NCBI GenBank assembly: GCA_002399285.1
Contig: DHDI01000011.1
Span: forward strand, 34,643 to 91,220
Source of the DNA: Thermoanaerobacterales bacterium UBA4880
GTDB taxonomy: Bacteria; Bacillota; Thermoanaerobacteria; Thermoanaerobacterales; UBA4877
Reading direction: 5' to 3'
Length of the DNA: 56,578 bases
The position numbers were made by a program, and so were the translations under genes. The notes under the pieces are model-generated. The model made no database searches, was not told the origin of the DNA, and saw nothing but the letters and a program-made list of their open reading frames with translations. This document shows, in pieces, positions 25,047 through 34,039 of the stretch. How positions within the stretch are numbered: position 1 is the stretch's first letter; each line of letters opens with the position of its first letter.

Positions 25047-25824
25047 TGAATAATTCCTCCTCTGCATTTTTAGCAGCTGCAGGGGCCGCCTTCTGATTTG
25101 CCCTTTCTTCAAGAATGATGATAATTGCCAAGACCGCACCGACCGCGGCTACGCCCATGATCGGAAGCTTGAAATAGGCAACGAGCAGGAAGCCCACGAA
25201 AAAGTATACCGCCATCTTTTTAGACCACATCATCCTGAGAAGCAGTGCGATGCCGACTGCGGGAAGCAGACCGCTGGCATAGTTAAGCCCATTGATGACT
25301 ACCTGCGGCAGCATGGAAATAAGTCTTTCGGCCGGGCCGCTGCCGAATAGCAGGGCACTGAACGTTATTACGGCCTTTGGAACACCGGAAAGGAATGCGA
25401 TAAGAAAATGAAGAATTTCAATTCCCTTTGTGTTTCCGGTTTCGCAGAAGCGTTCGGCCATCGGATTAAAGAGGCCGTGAATAAAGTAAACCAGTAAAGT
25501 CAGGAAGGAGCCGAGCGCTGCGATCGGAACCGCAAAGGTGAGGGCTACCTCCACACTCTTACCCATAGTGATAGCAAAAGCGGTGCCTATGACCGAACCG
25601 AGTGTGGCGTCGGCCGGGAGCGTGCCGCCGATACCCATCGCGCCCATGAAAACGAGCTGAAGGGTGGCGCCTGCGATGATGCCCGTCTGTAAATCACCGA
25701 GGATCAGTCCGACAATGGGACAGATGACAAGGGGGGTGTTGAGCATGGGATAGGCGAACCAGCCTTCGGCCCATTCCATCAGCAAGACAACCAGAGCAAT
25801 TGATAAAGCTTGAACAACAGTCAT
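25039..25824 (-). CDS. PTS mannose/fructose/sorbose-family EIIC
   Basis: A 261-residue membrane subunit. Typical features are the start QALSIALVVLLMEW, PLVICPIVGLILGDLQTGIIAGATLQLVFMGAMGIGGTLPADATLGSVIGTAFAI, and GLNYASGLLPAVGIALLLRMMW. It lies 16 bases after EIIB and overlaps EIID, inside the LevR-type operon. Confidence 0.95.
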   Translation of the reverse strand: MTVVQALSIALVVLLMEWAEGWFAYPMLNTPLVICPIVGLILGDLQTGIIAGATLQLVFMGAMGIGGTLPADATLGSVIGTAFAITMGKSVEVALTFAVPIAALGSFLTLLVYFIHGLFNPMAERFCETGNTKGIEILHFLIAFLSGVPKAVITFSALLFGSGPAERLISMLPQVVINGLNYASGLLPAVGIALLLRMMWSKKMAVYFFVGFLLVAYFKLPIMGVAAVGAVLAIIIILEERANQKAAPAAAKNAEEELFND

Positions 25825-25840
25825 TTTTTTACCTCCTCAT

Positions 25841-26314
25841 TTATTTTAGTAGATTTTTAGCGGATCGCGGAGAATCGGTCGGGACCATTCTGAACTCCAC
25901 ATCGCCTACCAGCTCGATCAGGCGGCGCAGCGTCTTTATGTCGCCGTCGTTGACAAATACGGCCGGAGCGATGAGCTTCGATCCCTCTTTCTTTTTGATG
26001 CCGCCTATATTAATATGGTGTATGCAATCGGTTTTTTCTGCCAGCCGCAGAGCATCCTCGATCGTTCTTACTATAGCGAAAATAGTAATGCCGTTGGACC
26101 GCGGGTCATTCAGCAGTTCTGCGGCGCCGTCGATGGAACGTATGGCCAATTTCATTCCCGTGGGTTTTGCCATTTTAAGCGCTATTTTGGCCATTTCATC
26201 CTGCATGACCGCATCATCGGCTATCAGTATGGAAGATGCATCCACGTTGCTCAGCCAGGTCACGGCCACCTGGCCATGAAGCAGCCGTGCATCCACGCGC
26301 AGTAACTTCACCAT
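25841..26314 (-). CDS. PTS mannose/fructose/sorbose-family EIIB
   Basis: A 157-residue cytoplasmic phosphocarrier. His13 in VDARLLHGQVAVTW is the phosphorylated residue of this family, followed by ILIADDAVMQDEM and HINIGGIKKKEG. It overlaps the EIIA gene by seven bases. It passes phosphate from EIIA to sugar bound at the EIIC/EIID complex. Confidence 0.95.
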   Translation of the reverse strand: MVKLLRVDARLLHGQVAVTWLSNVDASSILIADDAVMQDEMAKIALKMAKPTGMKLAIRSIDGAAELLNDPRSNGITIFAIVRTIEDALRLAEKTDCIHHINIGGIKKKEGSKLIAPAVFVNDGDIKTLRRLIELVGDVEFRMVPTDSPRSAKNLLK

Positions 26315-26742
26315 AGTGAATCTCCCTCCTTTCCTTCCTTAAGCGATTGGATCGCCGCCTTGTCCAAGAAAAAGATATCGTTTTTGCCTGTTTCGAGTAT
26401 CCTTTGAAGAATCCCGGGATCCCGCGTATTTAGCTGAGAAGTACACAGCTCCAGCACCATGCCGAGGTTCATACCGGAGATGATTTTTATGTCTTCCTCT
26501 CTCTTCAGCAATTGGATCATCGCATGATGAACGCTGCCGCTCTTGATGTCACATACGACAAATATTTCATCGCCGGATGCGCCGTCGATTTCCTTCTGTA
26601 CCGCTTCCAACAAGGCCTGTATTGTTTCGTATTTATCCAGCCCATAGCCGTGAATGCAATAATGATCGCCCAGGATCATTTTTACCGCGCTCAGCATCCC
26701 TTCTGCAAGACTTCCGTGGGACGCCAGAATAATCCGTCTCAT
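26308..26742 (-). CDS. PTS mannose-family EIIA
   Basis: A 144-residue phosphocarrier, the first gene of the operon. His9 in IILASHGSLAEGML is the HPr-dependent phosphorylation site, followed by VVCDIKSGSVHHAM (usual motif DLxGGSP) and IISGMNLGMVLEL. It starts about 60 bases after the predicted start of the sigma-54 promoter. Confidence 0.93.
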   Translation of the reverse strand: MRRIILASHGSLAEGMLSAVKMILGDHYCIHGYGLDKYETIQALLEAVQKEIDGASGDEIFVVCDIKSGSVHHAMIQLLKREEDIKIISGMNLGMVLELCTSQLNTRDPGILQRILETGKNDIFFLDKAAIQSLKEGKEGDSLW

Positions 26743-26814
26743 CTTTTAGAGTTTCCCTCCATTCTTCCTTACATGCTCTTTCTTTTTTAAATTTTATTGA
26801 CTGATGCAATATAA

Positions 26815-26830
26815 TGCAAAAAGCGTGCCA
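26815..26830 (-). promoter_or_regulatory. Sigma-54 (-24/-12) promoter of the EIIA-EIIB-EIIC-EIID-SIS-MATE-MBL operon
   Basis: Read on the minus strand, TGGCAC (26830-26825), five bases, TTGCA (26819-26815): an exact match to the sigma-54 consensus TGGCAC-N5-TTGCW. It lies in the 257-base gap between the activator gene and EIIA, 73 bases upstream of the EIIA start codon. Confidence 0.88.
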
Positions 26831-26950
26831 CGAATTACAGGCAGCGCGCTTTTAATATGGGATTCTTTGCTATTTGCAGTTTTTAAGCACCTTTGGCGGA
26901 CTAAAATATTTTTGACTGTTTTTTATAGCAAGGACTTAGATAGAAAGGCT

Positions 26951-26978
26951 CGTCACTATTTTAGATATTTTCGTCACT
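26951..26978. promoter_or_regulatory. Pair of CGTCACT direct repeats 21 bp apart, possible activator site
   Basis: CGTCACT at 26951-26957 and again at 26972-26978, two helical turns apart, about 120-150 bases upstream of the sigma-54 promoter, the usual range for enhancer sites of LevR-type activators. There is no direct evidence of binding. Confidence 0.4.
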
Positions 26979-26999
26979 GTGCAGCAGGCCCAAAGGCGG

Positions 27000-29756
27000 T
27001 CAATTTTTGTAGATGTAGTCGTACAGGTATGCTATCTCGCTGACGGGGATCGAGACCCCGTAGTTCTTCTCAATTTCCGAAAAGCAGGCGAGGGTCATGG
27101 CAATAAAATCCTGGTGCCGGCGCTCAAAGTCTTCAAGGTCCTTGTGGTTCACCGCGTATTTTTCGGTAATGAGGCGTTCTATGAGACAGCTGATGTGAAT
27201 ATAGAGGCCGAGCACCGTGGCATTTGAAAATTTGATCCCCGTACCCAGCTGCAGATCCGTTATGATTTTTTCCACATAACCGATAACCTTTTCGGGGTTT
27301 AAAATAGTGAGCTGTGACAACAGGTTTTGCAGAGAGAACTGCTTGAGCAGGTTTTGATTAAAGGCCTGCAGTTCCTGTTTGGACATAATACCGCTCAGCT
27401 GCGAATCTATATAGCCGGCATTCTTCTGCTCAAGAACGTCCTCCAACGCAATAAAGGGACAGTCGGGAATTCCCGGATCCTGCGTTCCCACAATGAAGAG
27501 GACGTTATTTTTTTCAAAGACGGGGGATTCCCTGCCGGAGGCAACCAAGCTGCTGTAACTGTAAGGTATCACCGAGATATTCGTATGGCTGGGAAAACTT
27601 TGAATGAATAACTGGGATATTTTCTCTGCGGTCGCGATCCCCGTTGCGCATACCGAAAGGATGACGTTGGGCCTCTTACGGTTTCCCCTGAAGACATATT
27701 CGTACTGTATGGGTTCGGCGCAGCAGCTCTGCAGTATTTTTTCGACGGGGATGTCCTTTATGATCATGCTGCCTACGGCTATGGCCAATTTGACCGACAG
27801 ATTGTTGATGAGTCCCAGGTTTATGTTGTCGCCGCAGGAAACATTATTATATATCTGTTCCAATGAACCCATGTCCACAAGAATGATCACGTCCTTCGCA
27901 CCGCGCAGGTCATGCAGATAATCGCTCAGTTTCTCTGCGATGACGCCGAGCTGCACCTCCATCGGCATGTCGATGGCATAGAATACATGCTGTCCGAGGA
28001 GGTAATTCGCGGTGGCGGCAATACTGCTGGCGGCAGTGTATCCATGGGCTATTATGATCCCCACGGTATGATTCCAATTTACAAAGGGAGTAAAGGAATG
28101 CATGCATATATTGAGGTCTAAGAGAAACAGAGGCGGTATGGAGCAATTGAGTCCCGATGCAAGCTGATCCGAAAACTCCTGCGCGACGATATATGTTTCA
28201 CTGCTGCTTTCCTTGAACCGGTCAAGACACAGCTGTATCAGCCCTTCGTTTTTATCCGCAAGGGAGGTGCAGACCGTAAAATTATCCAGAAAGTCATCTA
28301 TCAAAAGACATAGGTTTTCTATATCGTGTTCCTGAATAACTATGCCCATCTTCTCAGAAAGATTGGCGCACGTACCCTTTACTATGCTATGGCGAAAGGT
28401 AGAGCGGGGATTTTGCCCCTTGTTTTTTGATTCCTGAAAGAGTTCGTCAAAATACTGCTCCAAGCGCAGCTGAGTCAATGTAAAAAATTCATCGGGATTT
28501 TCCGCACCCTCCGTCATTACCGAACTGCGCTGGAGAATATCCCTGTTGAGCAGCAAAAGCTTTTGCTCCTGCCGCCATTCCGAGCCGAGCTGCTTTAGGT
28601 CCAGAACGCTTTTCCCAAGTACCTGCAGCTGCTGCGGGGTGGTATAGTTATCCTGCAGAATGTAGTTCGGCAGATGGCGCACCTGAATTTCCAGCGGTTC
28701 ATCCGGCTGTGCCGTGATAACGGCGTTTGCCACACATATTCTGATACAATTTACAAGCTGCCCGACGTTTTCCGGAAAGGAATAATTGAGGATCATCTGG
28801 TAGGCCGAGCGCTGAATGGTGATATCCCGGTCAATGCGTTTTGATTCCGCTGAGATCTGATGATACAGCAACTCCTTCTTTTCGCGCAGCGACCGCTTTG
28901 CAAGGGGAGGAAGTATCGTGATCATGGGAATTCTGCGCAGCAGTGTCGTTAAGAGCGTTTTTGACGGGTCCTCCGTCGTGGCGAGGATGATGCGCTCATT
29001 GGCGGAATACCATTGTTCGTTGTCACCCACCATGTGATAGGTTCCCTTATCCATGAAGTGGAATAATTTTTCCTGACATTCGGCGGAAAGGCAGTGTACC
29101 TCGTCCAGAAATAAAATGCCGCCGTCCGCCATCGTGACCAGGCCCTTCCGGTCCCGATCCGCACCGGTATAGGCACCCTTTACATATCCGAATAGGTTGG
29201 TGAGGAAAAACTCAGGATTATCCGCATATTCGGAGCAGTTGACCGCAACAAACCTGCTGTCCTGCGAAATTATTTCCTTGTCGATTGCATATTCGTACAT
29301 CAACTGGGCCAGCAGGCTCTTTCCCGTTCCTGTAGGGCCCCAGAGCAGGATCGGCAGGCCGGTGCCCGGGTAGGAAACGGCTGCCTTGCATTGTTCCACA
29401 TTGTATTTAAGACTTCCCTTGAAACCGATAAGTTTGGCAAAGACGTCAGTTTCATGCTCGAACGCAAGCACGGCGGCATGAAGTTCCTCTACGGAATTAT
29501 AGACACGGTCCGTAAGTTCTTCATCCCCGTTTCCGAGCAGTGCGCCGCGGTGAAAGAAGTAGACCGGACGGGTGTTGACTTTTATGAACGTTCCCGCCGC
29601 AACTCCCTCGTTGAGGTATTGGCTGGCAAGCGTGCGGCTGATCCCGAGCGCTTCCGCGATTGCGGCTGCGGTGTGATCCCCGGGCCGGTTCCAATCAGGC
29701 CTGCCGCTTAGGGATTCCAGATATTCCGATAATTTTGTGCGCATTGATTCCGCCAT
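27000..29756 (-). CDS. LevR-like sigma-54-dependent activator with PRD and PTS domains
   Basis: A 918-residue regulator. Order: N-terminal helix-turn-helix (1-75; AAAIAEALGISRTLASQYLNEG), AAA+ sigma-54 domain (about 100-340) with Walker A WGPTGTGKSLLAQ, the sigma-54 contact loop GAYTGADRDRKG and Walker B GGILFLDEVH, then PRD1 (~440-550), an EIIA-mannose-like domain (GIIIAHGYTAASSIAATANYLL), an EIIB-like stretch with Cys in VCATGIATAEKI, and PRD2 (~810-918; YIHISCLIERL). This is the LevR/MtlR-sigma54 layout, where PTS phosphorylation of PRD and EII-like domains sets activity. ATG 29756 is preferred since AAAAGGGGT is just upstream. It is transcribed toward the operon it should control, which has a consensus sigma-54 promoter. 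Confidence 0.93.
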   Translation of the reverse strand: MAESMRTKLSEYLESLSGRPDWNRPGDHTAAAIAEALGISRTLASQYLNEGVAAGTFIKVNTRPVYFFHRGALLGNGDEELTDRVYNSVEELHAAVLAFEHETDVFAKLIGFKGSLKYNVEQCKAAVSYPGTGLPILLWGPTGTGKSLLAQLMYEYAIDKEIISQDSRFVAVNCSEYADNPEFFLTNLFGYVKGAYTGADRDRKGLVTMADGGILFLDEVHCLSAECQEKLFHFMDKGTYHMVGDNEQWYSANERIILATTEDPSKTLLTTLLRRIPMITILPPLAKRSLREKKELLYHQISAESKRIDRDITIQRSAYQMILNYSFPENVGQLVNCIRICVANAVITAQPDEPLEIQVRHLPNYILQDNYTTPQQLQVLGKSVLDLKQLGSEWRQEQKLLLLNRDILQRSSVMTEGAENPDEFFTLTQLRLEQYFDELFQESKNKGQNPRSTFRHSIVKGTCANLSEKMGIVIQEHDIENLCLLIDDFLDNFTVCTSLADKNEGLIQLCLDRFKESSSETYIVAQEFSDQLASGLNCSIPPLFLLDLNICMHSFTPFVNWNHTVGIIIAHGYTAASSIAATANYLLGQHVFYAIDMPMEVQLGVIAEKLSDYLHDLRGAKDVIILVDMGSLEQIYNNVSCGDNINLGLINNLSVKLAIAVGSMIIKDIPVEKILQSCCAEPIQYEYVFRGNRKRPNVILSVCATGIATAEKISQLFIQSFPSHTNISVIPYSYSSLVASGRESPVFEKNNVLFIVGTQDPGIPDCPFIALEDVLEQKNAGYIDSQLSGIMSKQELQAFNQNLLKQFSLQNLLSQLTILNPEKVIGYVEKIITDLQLGTGIKFSNATVLGLYIHISCLIERLITEKYAVNHKDLEDFERRHQDFIAMTLACFSEIEKNYGVSIPVSEIAYLYDYIYKN

Positions 29757-29845
29757 GAAGCGACCCCTTTTCATATGCTTAGGTTGGGCAAGTTTATATT
29801 ACATAATTAAAATTAGTATAGCAAATTTTATATTGTTTGTAAAAT

Positions 29846-30100
29846 GTGCCGATACGTCGGAGCGGCAGACTAAAGAAATACTTTAAAGGTGATGCATTTA
29901 AATCGCCTAATTCCCGCTTGATTAACTTTGCCGTCGAGAAGAAATGTCTTATTGTAGGGATCAGTCGCTTTCAGCCAATAGAAAGCGATGATCTAAAGAA
30001 ATTCATGTATAATATCTTTAGGTACATTGAAGGAGGTAAACCCATATGGCTCTGCTTTTTGCTGTGGTTTCAGGTATGCTATAATCTTTTAAGAAAAGGT
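29846..30100 (+). pseudogene. Possible unidentified coding remnant
   Basis: The 360-base gap before 30117 contains an AT-richer open stretch reading RLINFAVEKKCLIVGISRFQ then PIESDDLKKFMYNIFRYIEGG. It looks protein-like but has no credible start, and it runs out of frame into the next gene. I do not recognise it. A TATAAT at 30080-30085 with TTTGCT 16 bases upstream may be the promoter of the MBL gene. Confidence 0.2.
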
Positions 30101-30116
30101 AAGAGGGTGAGATCAA

Positions 30117-31007
30117 ATGGATATAATAAAGATAAACGGCCACAGCGGCTATATTCCGGGCAATACCAACGTGGGCGTATATTCATACAAGAACGGTTAC
30201 TGCATGCTCGTGGACTCGGGCATAAACAACACGGCGGGGAGGAGGATATCGGAGGGCCTGGCCGGCGCCGGCTTGAAACCCAAGTATCTTATGAATACCC
30301 ATGCCCATACCGACCACTACGGCGGCAACCGGGTGCTGAAAGAGCTGTACCCCGGACTCTCCTGCTATGCATCGGAGCAAGAGGCGGCATTCATGAGGAT
30401 GAACGAGCTGGAGGGCTACACGCTGTATGGGGCGCATCCCTATAAGAGGATGAGGGACGAGATGTTCTACGCAAGAGAATTTCAGGTGGACGGTACTATC
30501 TCCCCGGGGAGCGCTGAGTTCGACGGAAAAAAGTTTGAGGTGCTGCCTTTGCGCGGGCATACCGTAGGGCAGATAGGCCTCATGACTGACGACGGGGTGG
30601 CATATGTGGGCGACGGGATATTCGACGGCAAGAGGCTGGACATGTACGTTCCCTTCCTCTGCGACGTGGAGGCACAGTACGGGACTCTGGATCTTCTGGA
30701 ACATACGGAGGCCGGGTGGTTTGTATTGGGCCATGCGGACGAGGTGTACGAGGACATAAGGCCGCTGGTAAAGAGAAACAGAGACAGTCTGGACGAATAC
30801 GCGGGCATGATACTGGAGCTTTTGGATCAGCCCAAGACGCTGGGCGGCCTGGCCGCAGAGGTGTTCATCCTCAAGGACATAGATATAGACCTCAAGCATT
30901 ACTACACCTGCATGGCGGGCGTAAAGGCTTTCGTGTCCTACCTGCTGGACAAAAACGAGATAACCAACGGCGTGCAGGACGGCAGGCTATACTTCTACCG
31001 GGGTTAA
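30117..31007 (+). CDS. Metallo-beta-lactamase-fold hydrolase
   Basis: A 296-residue MBL hydrolase, not closely related to the one at 20787. The metal motif is NTHAHTDHYGG, then LPLRGHTVGQIGL (His), AYVGDGIFDG (Asp) and FVLGHADEVYE (His): a complete glyoxalase II-like two-metal site. The C-terminal ~80 residues are helical (SLDEYAGMILELLDQPKTLGGLAAEVF ...) and resemble the winged-helix tail of some thioesterase-like MBL proteins. A GAGGGTGA ribosome-binding site precedes ATG 30117. It lies 155 bases upstream of the glycine cleavage genes but is probably separate. Substrate unknown. Confidence 0.85.
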   Translation: MDIIKINGHSGYIPGNTNVGVYSYKNGYCMLVDSGINNTAGRRISEGLAGAGLKPKYLMNTHAHTDHYGGNRVLKELYPGLSCYASEQEAAFMRMNELEGYTLYGAHPYKRMRDEMFYAREFQVDGTISPGSAEFDGKKFEVLPLRGHTVGQIGLMTDDGVAYVGDGIFDGKRLDMYVPFLCDVEAQYGTLDLLEHTEAGWFVLGHADEVYEDIRPLVKRNRDSLDEYAGMILELLDQPKTLGGLAAEVFILKDIDIDLKHYYTCMAGVKAFVSYLLDKNEITNGVQDGRLYFYRG

Positions 31008-31162
31008 GGCAATATTTATAACAGGCATTACGCTATTGTTTATAGTTAATTAATAAATAAACATAGTTTGACAAAAACATAATTTATATTGTTTTAAAAA
31101 TATAGCAGGATATTAGCTGAATTCGTCGAAATTTAAATGGTGACAAGAGAGGAGGTGATAAT

Positions 31163-32272
31163 GTGAACAAATCGGAAGAGCTTAAAAAGACGCCTCTTTT
31201 TGAGCTTCATAACAGACTGGGCGCCAAGATGGCCGAGTTTGGAGGATGGGCCATGCCCATGCAGTATTCCGGCATCATAGAAGAGCACAACTCCGTGCGC
31301 AGCGGAGCGGGTATCTTTGACGTCAGCCATATGGGCGAGATAAGGGTGCGCGGTAAGGACAGCTTCGGTTTTCTGCAGCATATGACGACCAATGACATCG
31401 GCAAGCTGCAGCCCGGAAAGATAATCTATTCGCTGATGCTGTATGCAAACGGCGGCGCGGTGGATGACTTCCTGGTGTATATGCTTGGAGAAAACGATTA
31501 TCTCATGGTGGTAAACGCCTCCAACCTGGACAAGGATTTCAGCTGGATAATTGAACACACGGCGGGGTATGACGTCAAGGCGGAGGATATCTCGGACGAG
31601 TACGGAGAGGTCGCGGTGCAGGGGCCCAAGGCCGAGGATACGCTGCGCAAACTTACTGATTATGACCTTTCCGGCATAGCATATTATGAGTTCAGGCAGG
31701 ATGTGGAGATGGCCGGCATGCATGTGTTGATATCCCGTACGGGATACACCGGAGAAGACGGTTTTGAGGTGTATATGTCTCCCGACAGGGCGGAGGAGCT
31801 CTGGAACGCCATAGTCAAAGCGGGCGGCGAGTACGGCATAAAGCCGTGCGGCCTGGGAGCACGGGATACCCTGCGGTTCGAGGCGAGGATGCCGCTCTAT
31901 GGACACGAGCTGGATAAAGACACGACGCCGCTGGAGGCGGGGCTGTCCTTTGCAGTGTCTCTGGACAAGGATTTTATCGGCAGGGATGCGTTGCTGAAGG
32001 AAAAACAGGAGGGCCTTAAAAAGAAGCTCATAGGCTTTGAGATGACGGACAAGGGCATACCGAGGCAGGACTACGAGGTTTACAAAGACGGAAGCAAGAT
32101 AGGGTATGTGACCACCGGCACGCATTCGCCCACGCTGGGCAAAAACATCGGCCTGGCCTATGTCGCCCCGGAGTTTGCCAAGACCGGCGTGGAGCTGGAG
32201 ATAATGATAAGGGGCAGGCTGGGCAGGGCGGTGATAGTCAGGACGCCGTTCTATAAGAGAGCTGCGAAGTAG
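31163..32272 (+). CDS. gcvT: Aminomethyltransferase (glycine cleavage T-protein)
   Basis: A 369-residue enzyme moving the aminomethyl carbon from lipoyl GcvH to tetrahydrofolate, releasing ammonia. N-terminal KTPLFELHNRLGAKMAEFGGWAMPMQY, HNSVRSGAGIFDVSHMGEIRVRG, YTGEDGFEVYMSP, GLGARDTLRFEARMPLYGHELD and IGYVTTGTHSPTLGKNIGLAYV are all diagnostic. The start is GTG 31163 (an overlapping ATG at 31161 is followed at once by TGA) with GAGGAGGTGATA upstream. The 155-base leader carries no recognisable glycine riboswitch. First gene of gcvT-H-PA-PB. Confidence 0.96.
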   Translation: MNKSEELKKTPLFELHNRLGAKMAEFGGWAMPMQYSGIIEEHNSVRSGAGIFDVSHMGEIRVRGKDSFGFLQHMTTNDIGKLQPGKIIYSLMLYANGGAVDDFLVYMLGENDYLMVVNASNLDKDFSWIIEHTAGYDVKAEDISDEYGEVAVQGPKAEDTLRKLTDYDLSGIAYYEFRQDVEMAGMHVLISRTGYTGEDGFEVYMSPDRAEELWNAIVKAGGEYGIKPCGLGARDTLRFEARMPLYGHELDKDTTPLEAGLSFAVSLDKDFIGRDALLKEKQEGLKKKLIGFEMTDKGIPRQDYEVYKDGSKIGYVTTGTHSPTLGKNIGLAYVAPEFAKTGVELEIMIRGRLGRAVIVRTPFYKRAAK

Positions 32273-32316
32273 GCGGCCGGAAATGAAAAATGAGATCAGA
32301 TATGGGAGGAATGTAT

Positions 32317-32703
32317 ATGACTTATCCTGAAGGTCTTTTTTATTCTAAGGACCATGAATGGGTTAAGCTGGAGGGCAATAGGGCGAGGATAGGCATCACC
32401 GAGTATGCTCAGGGCGCGCTGGGCGATGTGGTATATGCGGAGGTCCCCAGCCCGGGAGATGAGTTCGCGGCGGGAGACAATTTCGGTTCCGTCGAGTCCG
32501 TCAAGTCCGTTTCCGACCTGTACATACCCGTAAGCGGGAAGGTCGTGGAGGTAAACGGCGAACTGGACGGATCGCCCGAGCTGATAAACCGGGACCCGTA
32601 CGGCAAGGGTTGGGTGGCCGTCGTGGAGATGGATGATCCCGGCGAGACGTCCGGTCTTATGAGCGCCTCCGATTATGAGGCTTTTGTCGGGGAGAGTGAT
32701 TGA
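32317..32703 (+). CDS. gcvH: Glycine cleavage H-protein (lipoyl carrier)
   Basis: A 128-residue lipoyl-domain carrier. The lipoylated Lys63 lies in SVESVKSVSDLYIPVSG. The end YGKGWVAVVEMDDP...LMSASDYEAFV is standard. ATG 32317 is chosen because GGGAGGA ends six bases upstream; the ATG at 32311 touches that site. One base separates it from gcvPA. Confidence 0.96.
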   Translation: MTYPEGLFYSKDHEWVKLEGNRARIGITEYAQGALGDVVYAEVPSPGDEFAAGDNFGSVESVKSVSDLYIPVSGKVVEVNGELDGSPELINRDPYGKGWVAVVEMDDPGETSGLMSASDYEAFVGESD

Positions 32704-32704
32704 C

Positions 32705-34039
32705 ATGGACTACATCCCCAATACAGACGGGGACAGGGAAGAGATGTTCTCTTCCGTAGGTGTTACTTCCGCAGACAGCTTATTCTCCGACATACCTGAC
32801 GACGTCCGGCTCAAGGGCAGGCTGGATCTTCCGGAGGCCATGTCCGAGCTGGAGATAAAAAAGCATATGGCGAAATTGGCAGGGAGCAATGCCGAGGCGG
32901 AGCATTATACCTATTTTATAGGCGGCGGCGTATACGATCATTATATCCCATCCGCCGTGGCGCACATAACGGGACTGCCGGAGTTCTACACGGCCTATAC
33001 CCCGTATCAGCCCGAGGTGAGCCAGGGGACGCTGCAGTCCATATTCGAATACCAGACCATGATCTGCAGCCTTACAGGCATGGACGTTTCCAACGCCTCC
33101 ATGTATGACGGGGCCTCCGCCATGGCGGAAGCTGGGATCATGGCGGCTAAGATAAAAAGCAAAGGCAGGCTGCTGGTCTCCCGGTCGGTGCATCCCGAGT
33201 ACAGGAGAGTGCTTAAGACATACACCGCGGGGATCGGCGTGGAGATCACGGAGGTGGATATCGAGGGCGGTACGACCGATATGGACGATCTGAAATTAAA
33301 AATAAAGGACGGCGACGCTCTTATAGTGCAGAACCCGGACTTTTTCGGCTGCCTTGAGGATATGGAGGCCATCTCATCCATCGTTCATGAGGCAGGGGGA
33401 CTGTTTATCGTCGTGGCCGACCCGATCTCCTTAGGAGTGCTGAAGGCCCCGGGAGAGTATGGGGCGGACATTGTATGCGGCGAGGGCCAGGCCCTGGGGA
33501 GTCCCATGAATTTCGGCGGGCCCCATCTGGGCTTTCTGGCAACCAGGGAGAAGTATATGCGGCAGATGCCTGGCAGGATAGTCGGCCAGACGGAGGACGA
33601 CAGGGGCAACACGGGCTATGTGCTCACCCTGCAGACCAGGGAGCAGCATATAAGGAGGAACAAGGCGACCTCCAACATCTGTTCCAATCAGGCGCTCTGT
33701 GCGCTGGCAGCCACTGTTTATCTCTCCCTCATGGGAAAGAAGGGCATAGCCGAGGTGGGGGAGCAGTGCCTTGCCAAATCCCACTATCTTGCAAAGCGGC
33801 TGGAAAAAGCGGGATTCGGCCTGGCCTTTGACAGGCCCTTCTTCAAGGAGTTCGTCATAAGGACGGACATGGACGTCAGCAGGGCCATCGAGCAGCTTGC
33901 CGAGCAAAAGATGATAGCAGGGATAGACCTTTCCCGCTTTTATCCCGAGTTTGCTGGCTGCATGATGATCGCAGTGACCGAAAAGCGGACCAAACAGGAA
34001 ATGGATGAATTGGCTGCCGGATTGGAGGGATTGAGATGA
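32705..34039 (+). CDS. gcvPA: Glycine dehydrogenase (decarboxylating) subunit 1
   Basis: A 444-residue first half of the two-subunit P-protein of Firmicutes, which decarboxylates glycine with pyridoxal phosphate. Signatures: [78 protein letters not shown], and [31 protein letters not shown]. The longest of these exact family matches make it unambiguous. ATG 32705 overlaps nothing but follows the gcvH stop by one base; GGGGAGAGTG within gcvH is its binding site. Confidence 0.96.
   Translation: MDYIPNTDGDREEMFSSVGVTSADSLFSDIPDDVRLKGRLDLPEAMSELEIKKHMAKLAGSNAEAEHYTYFIGGGVYDHYIPSAVAHITGLPEFYTAYTPYQPEVSQGTLQSIFEYQTMICSLTGMDVSNASMYDGASAMAEAGIMAAKIKSKGRLLVSRSVHPEYRRVLKTYTAGIGVEITEVDIEGGTTDMDDLKLKIKDGDALIVQNPDFFGCLEDMEAISSIVHEAGGLFIVVADPISLGVLKAPGEYGADIVCGEGQALGSPMNFGGPHLGFLATREKYMRQMPGRIVGQTEDDRGNTGYVLTLQTREQHIRRNKATSNICSNQALCALAATVYLSLMGKKGIAEVGEQCLAKSHYLAKRLEKAGFGLAFDRPFFKEFVIRTDMDVSRAIEQLAEQKMIAGIDLSRFYPEFAGCMMIAVTEKRTKQEMDELAAGLEGLR

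Noticed and set aside
31008..31162. Glycine riboswitch before gcvT
   Set aside because: The leader is short and AT-rich and shows no tandem aptamer-like GC-rich stems.
31133..32125. 330-codon minus-strand frame opposite gcvT
   Set aside because: Shadow of gcvT; no start context or motif.
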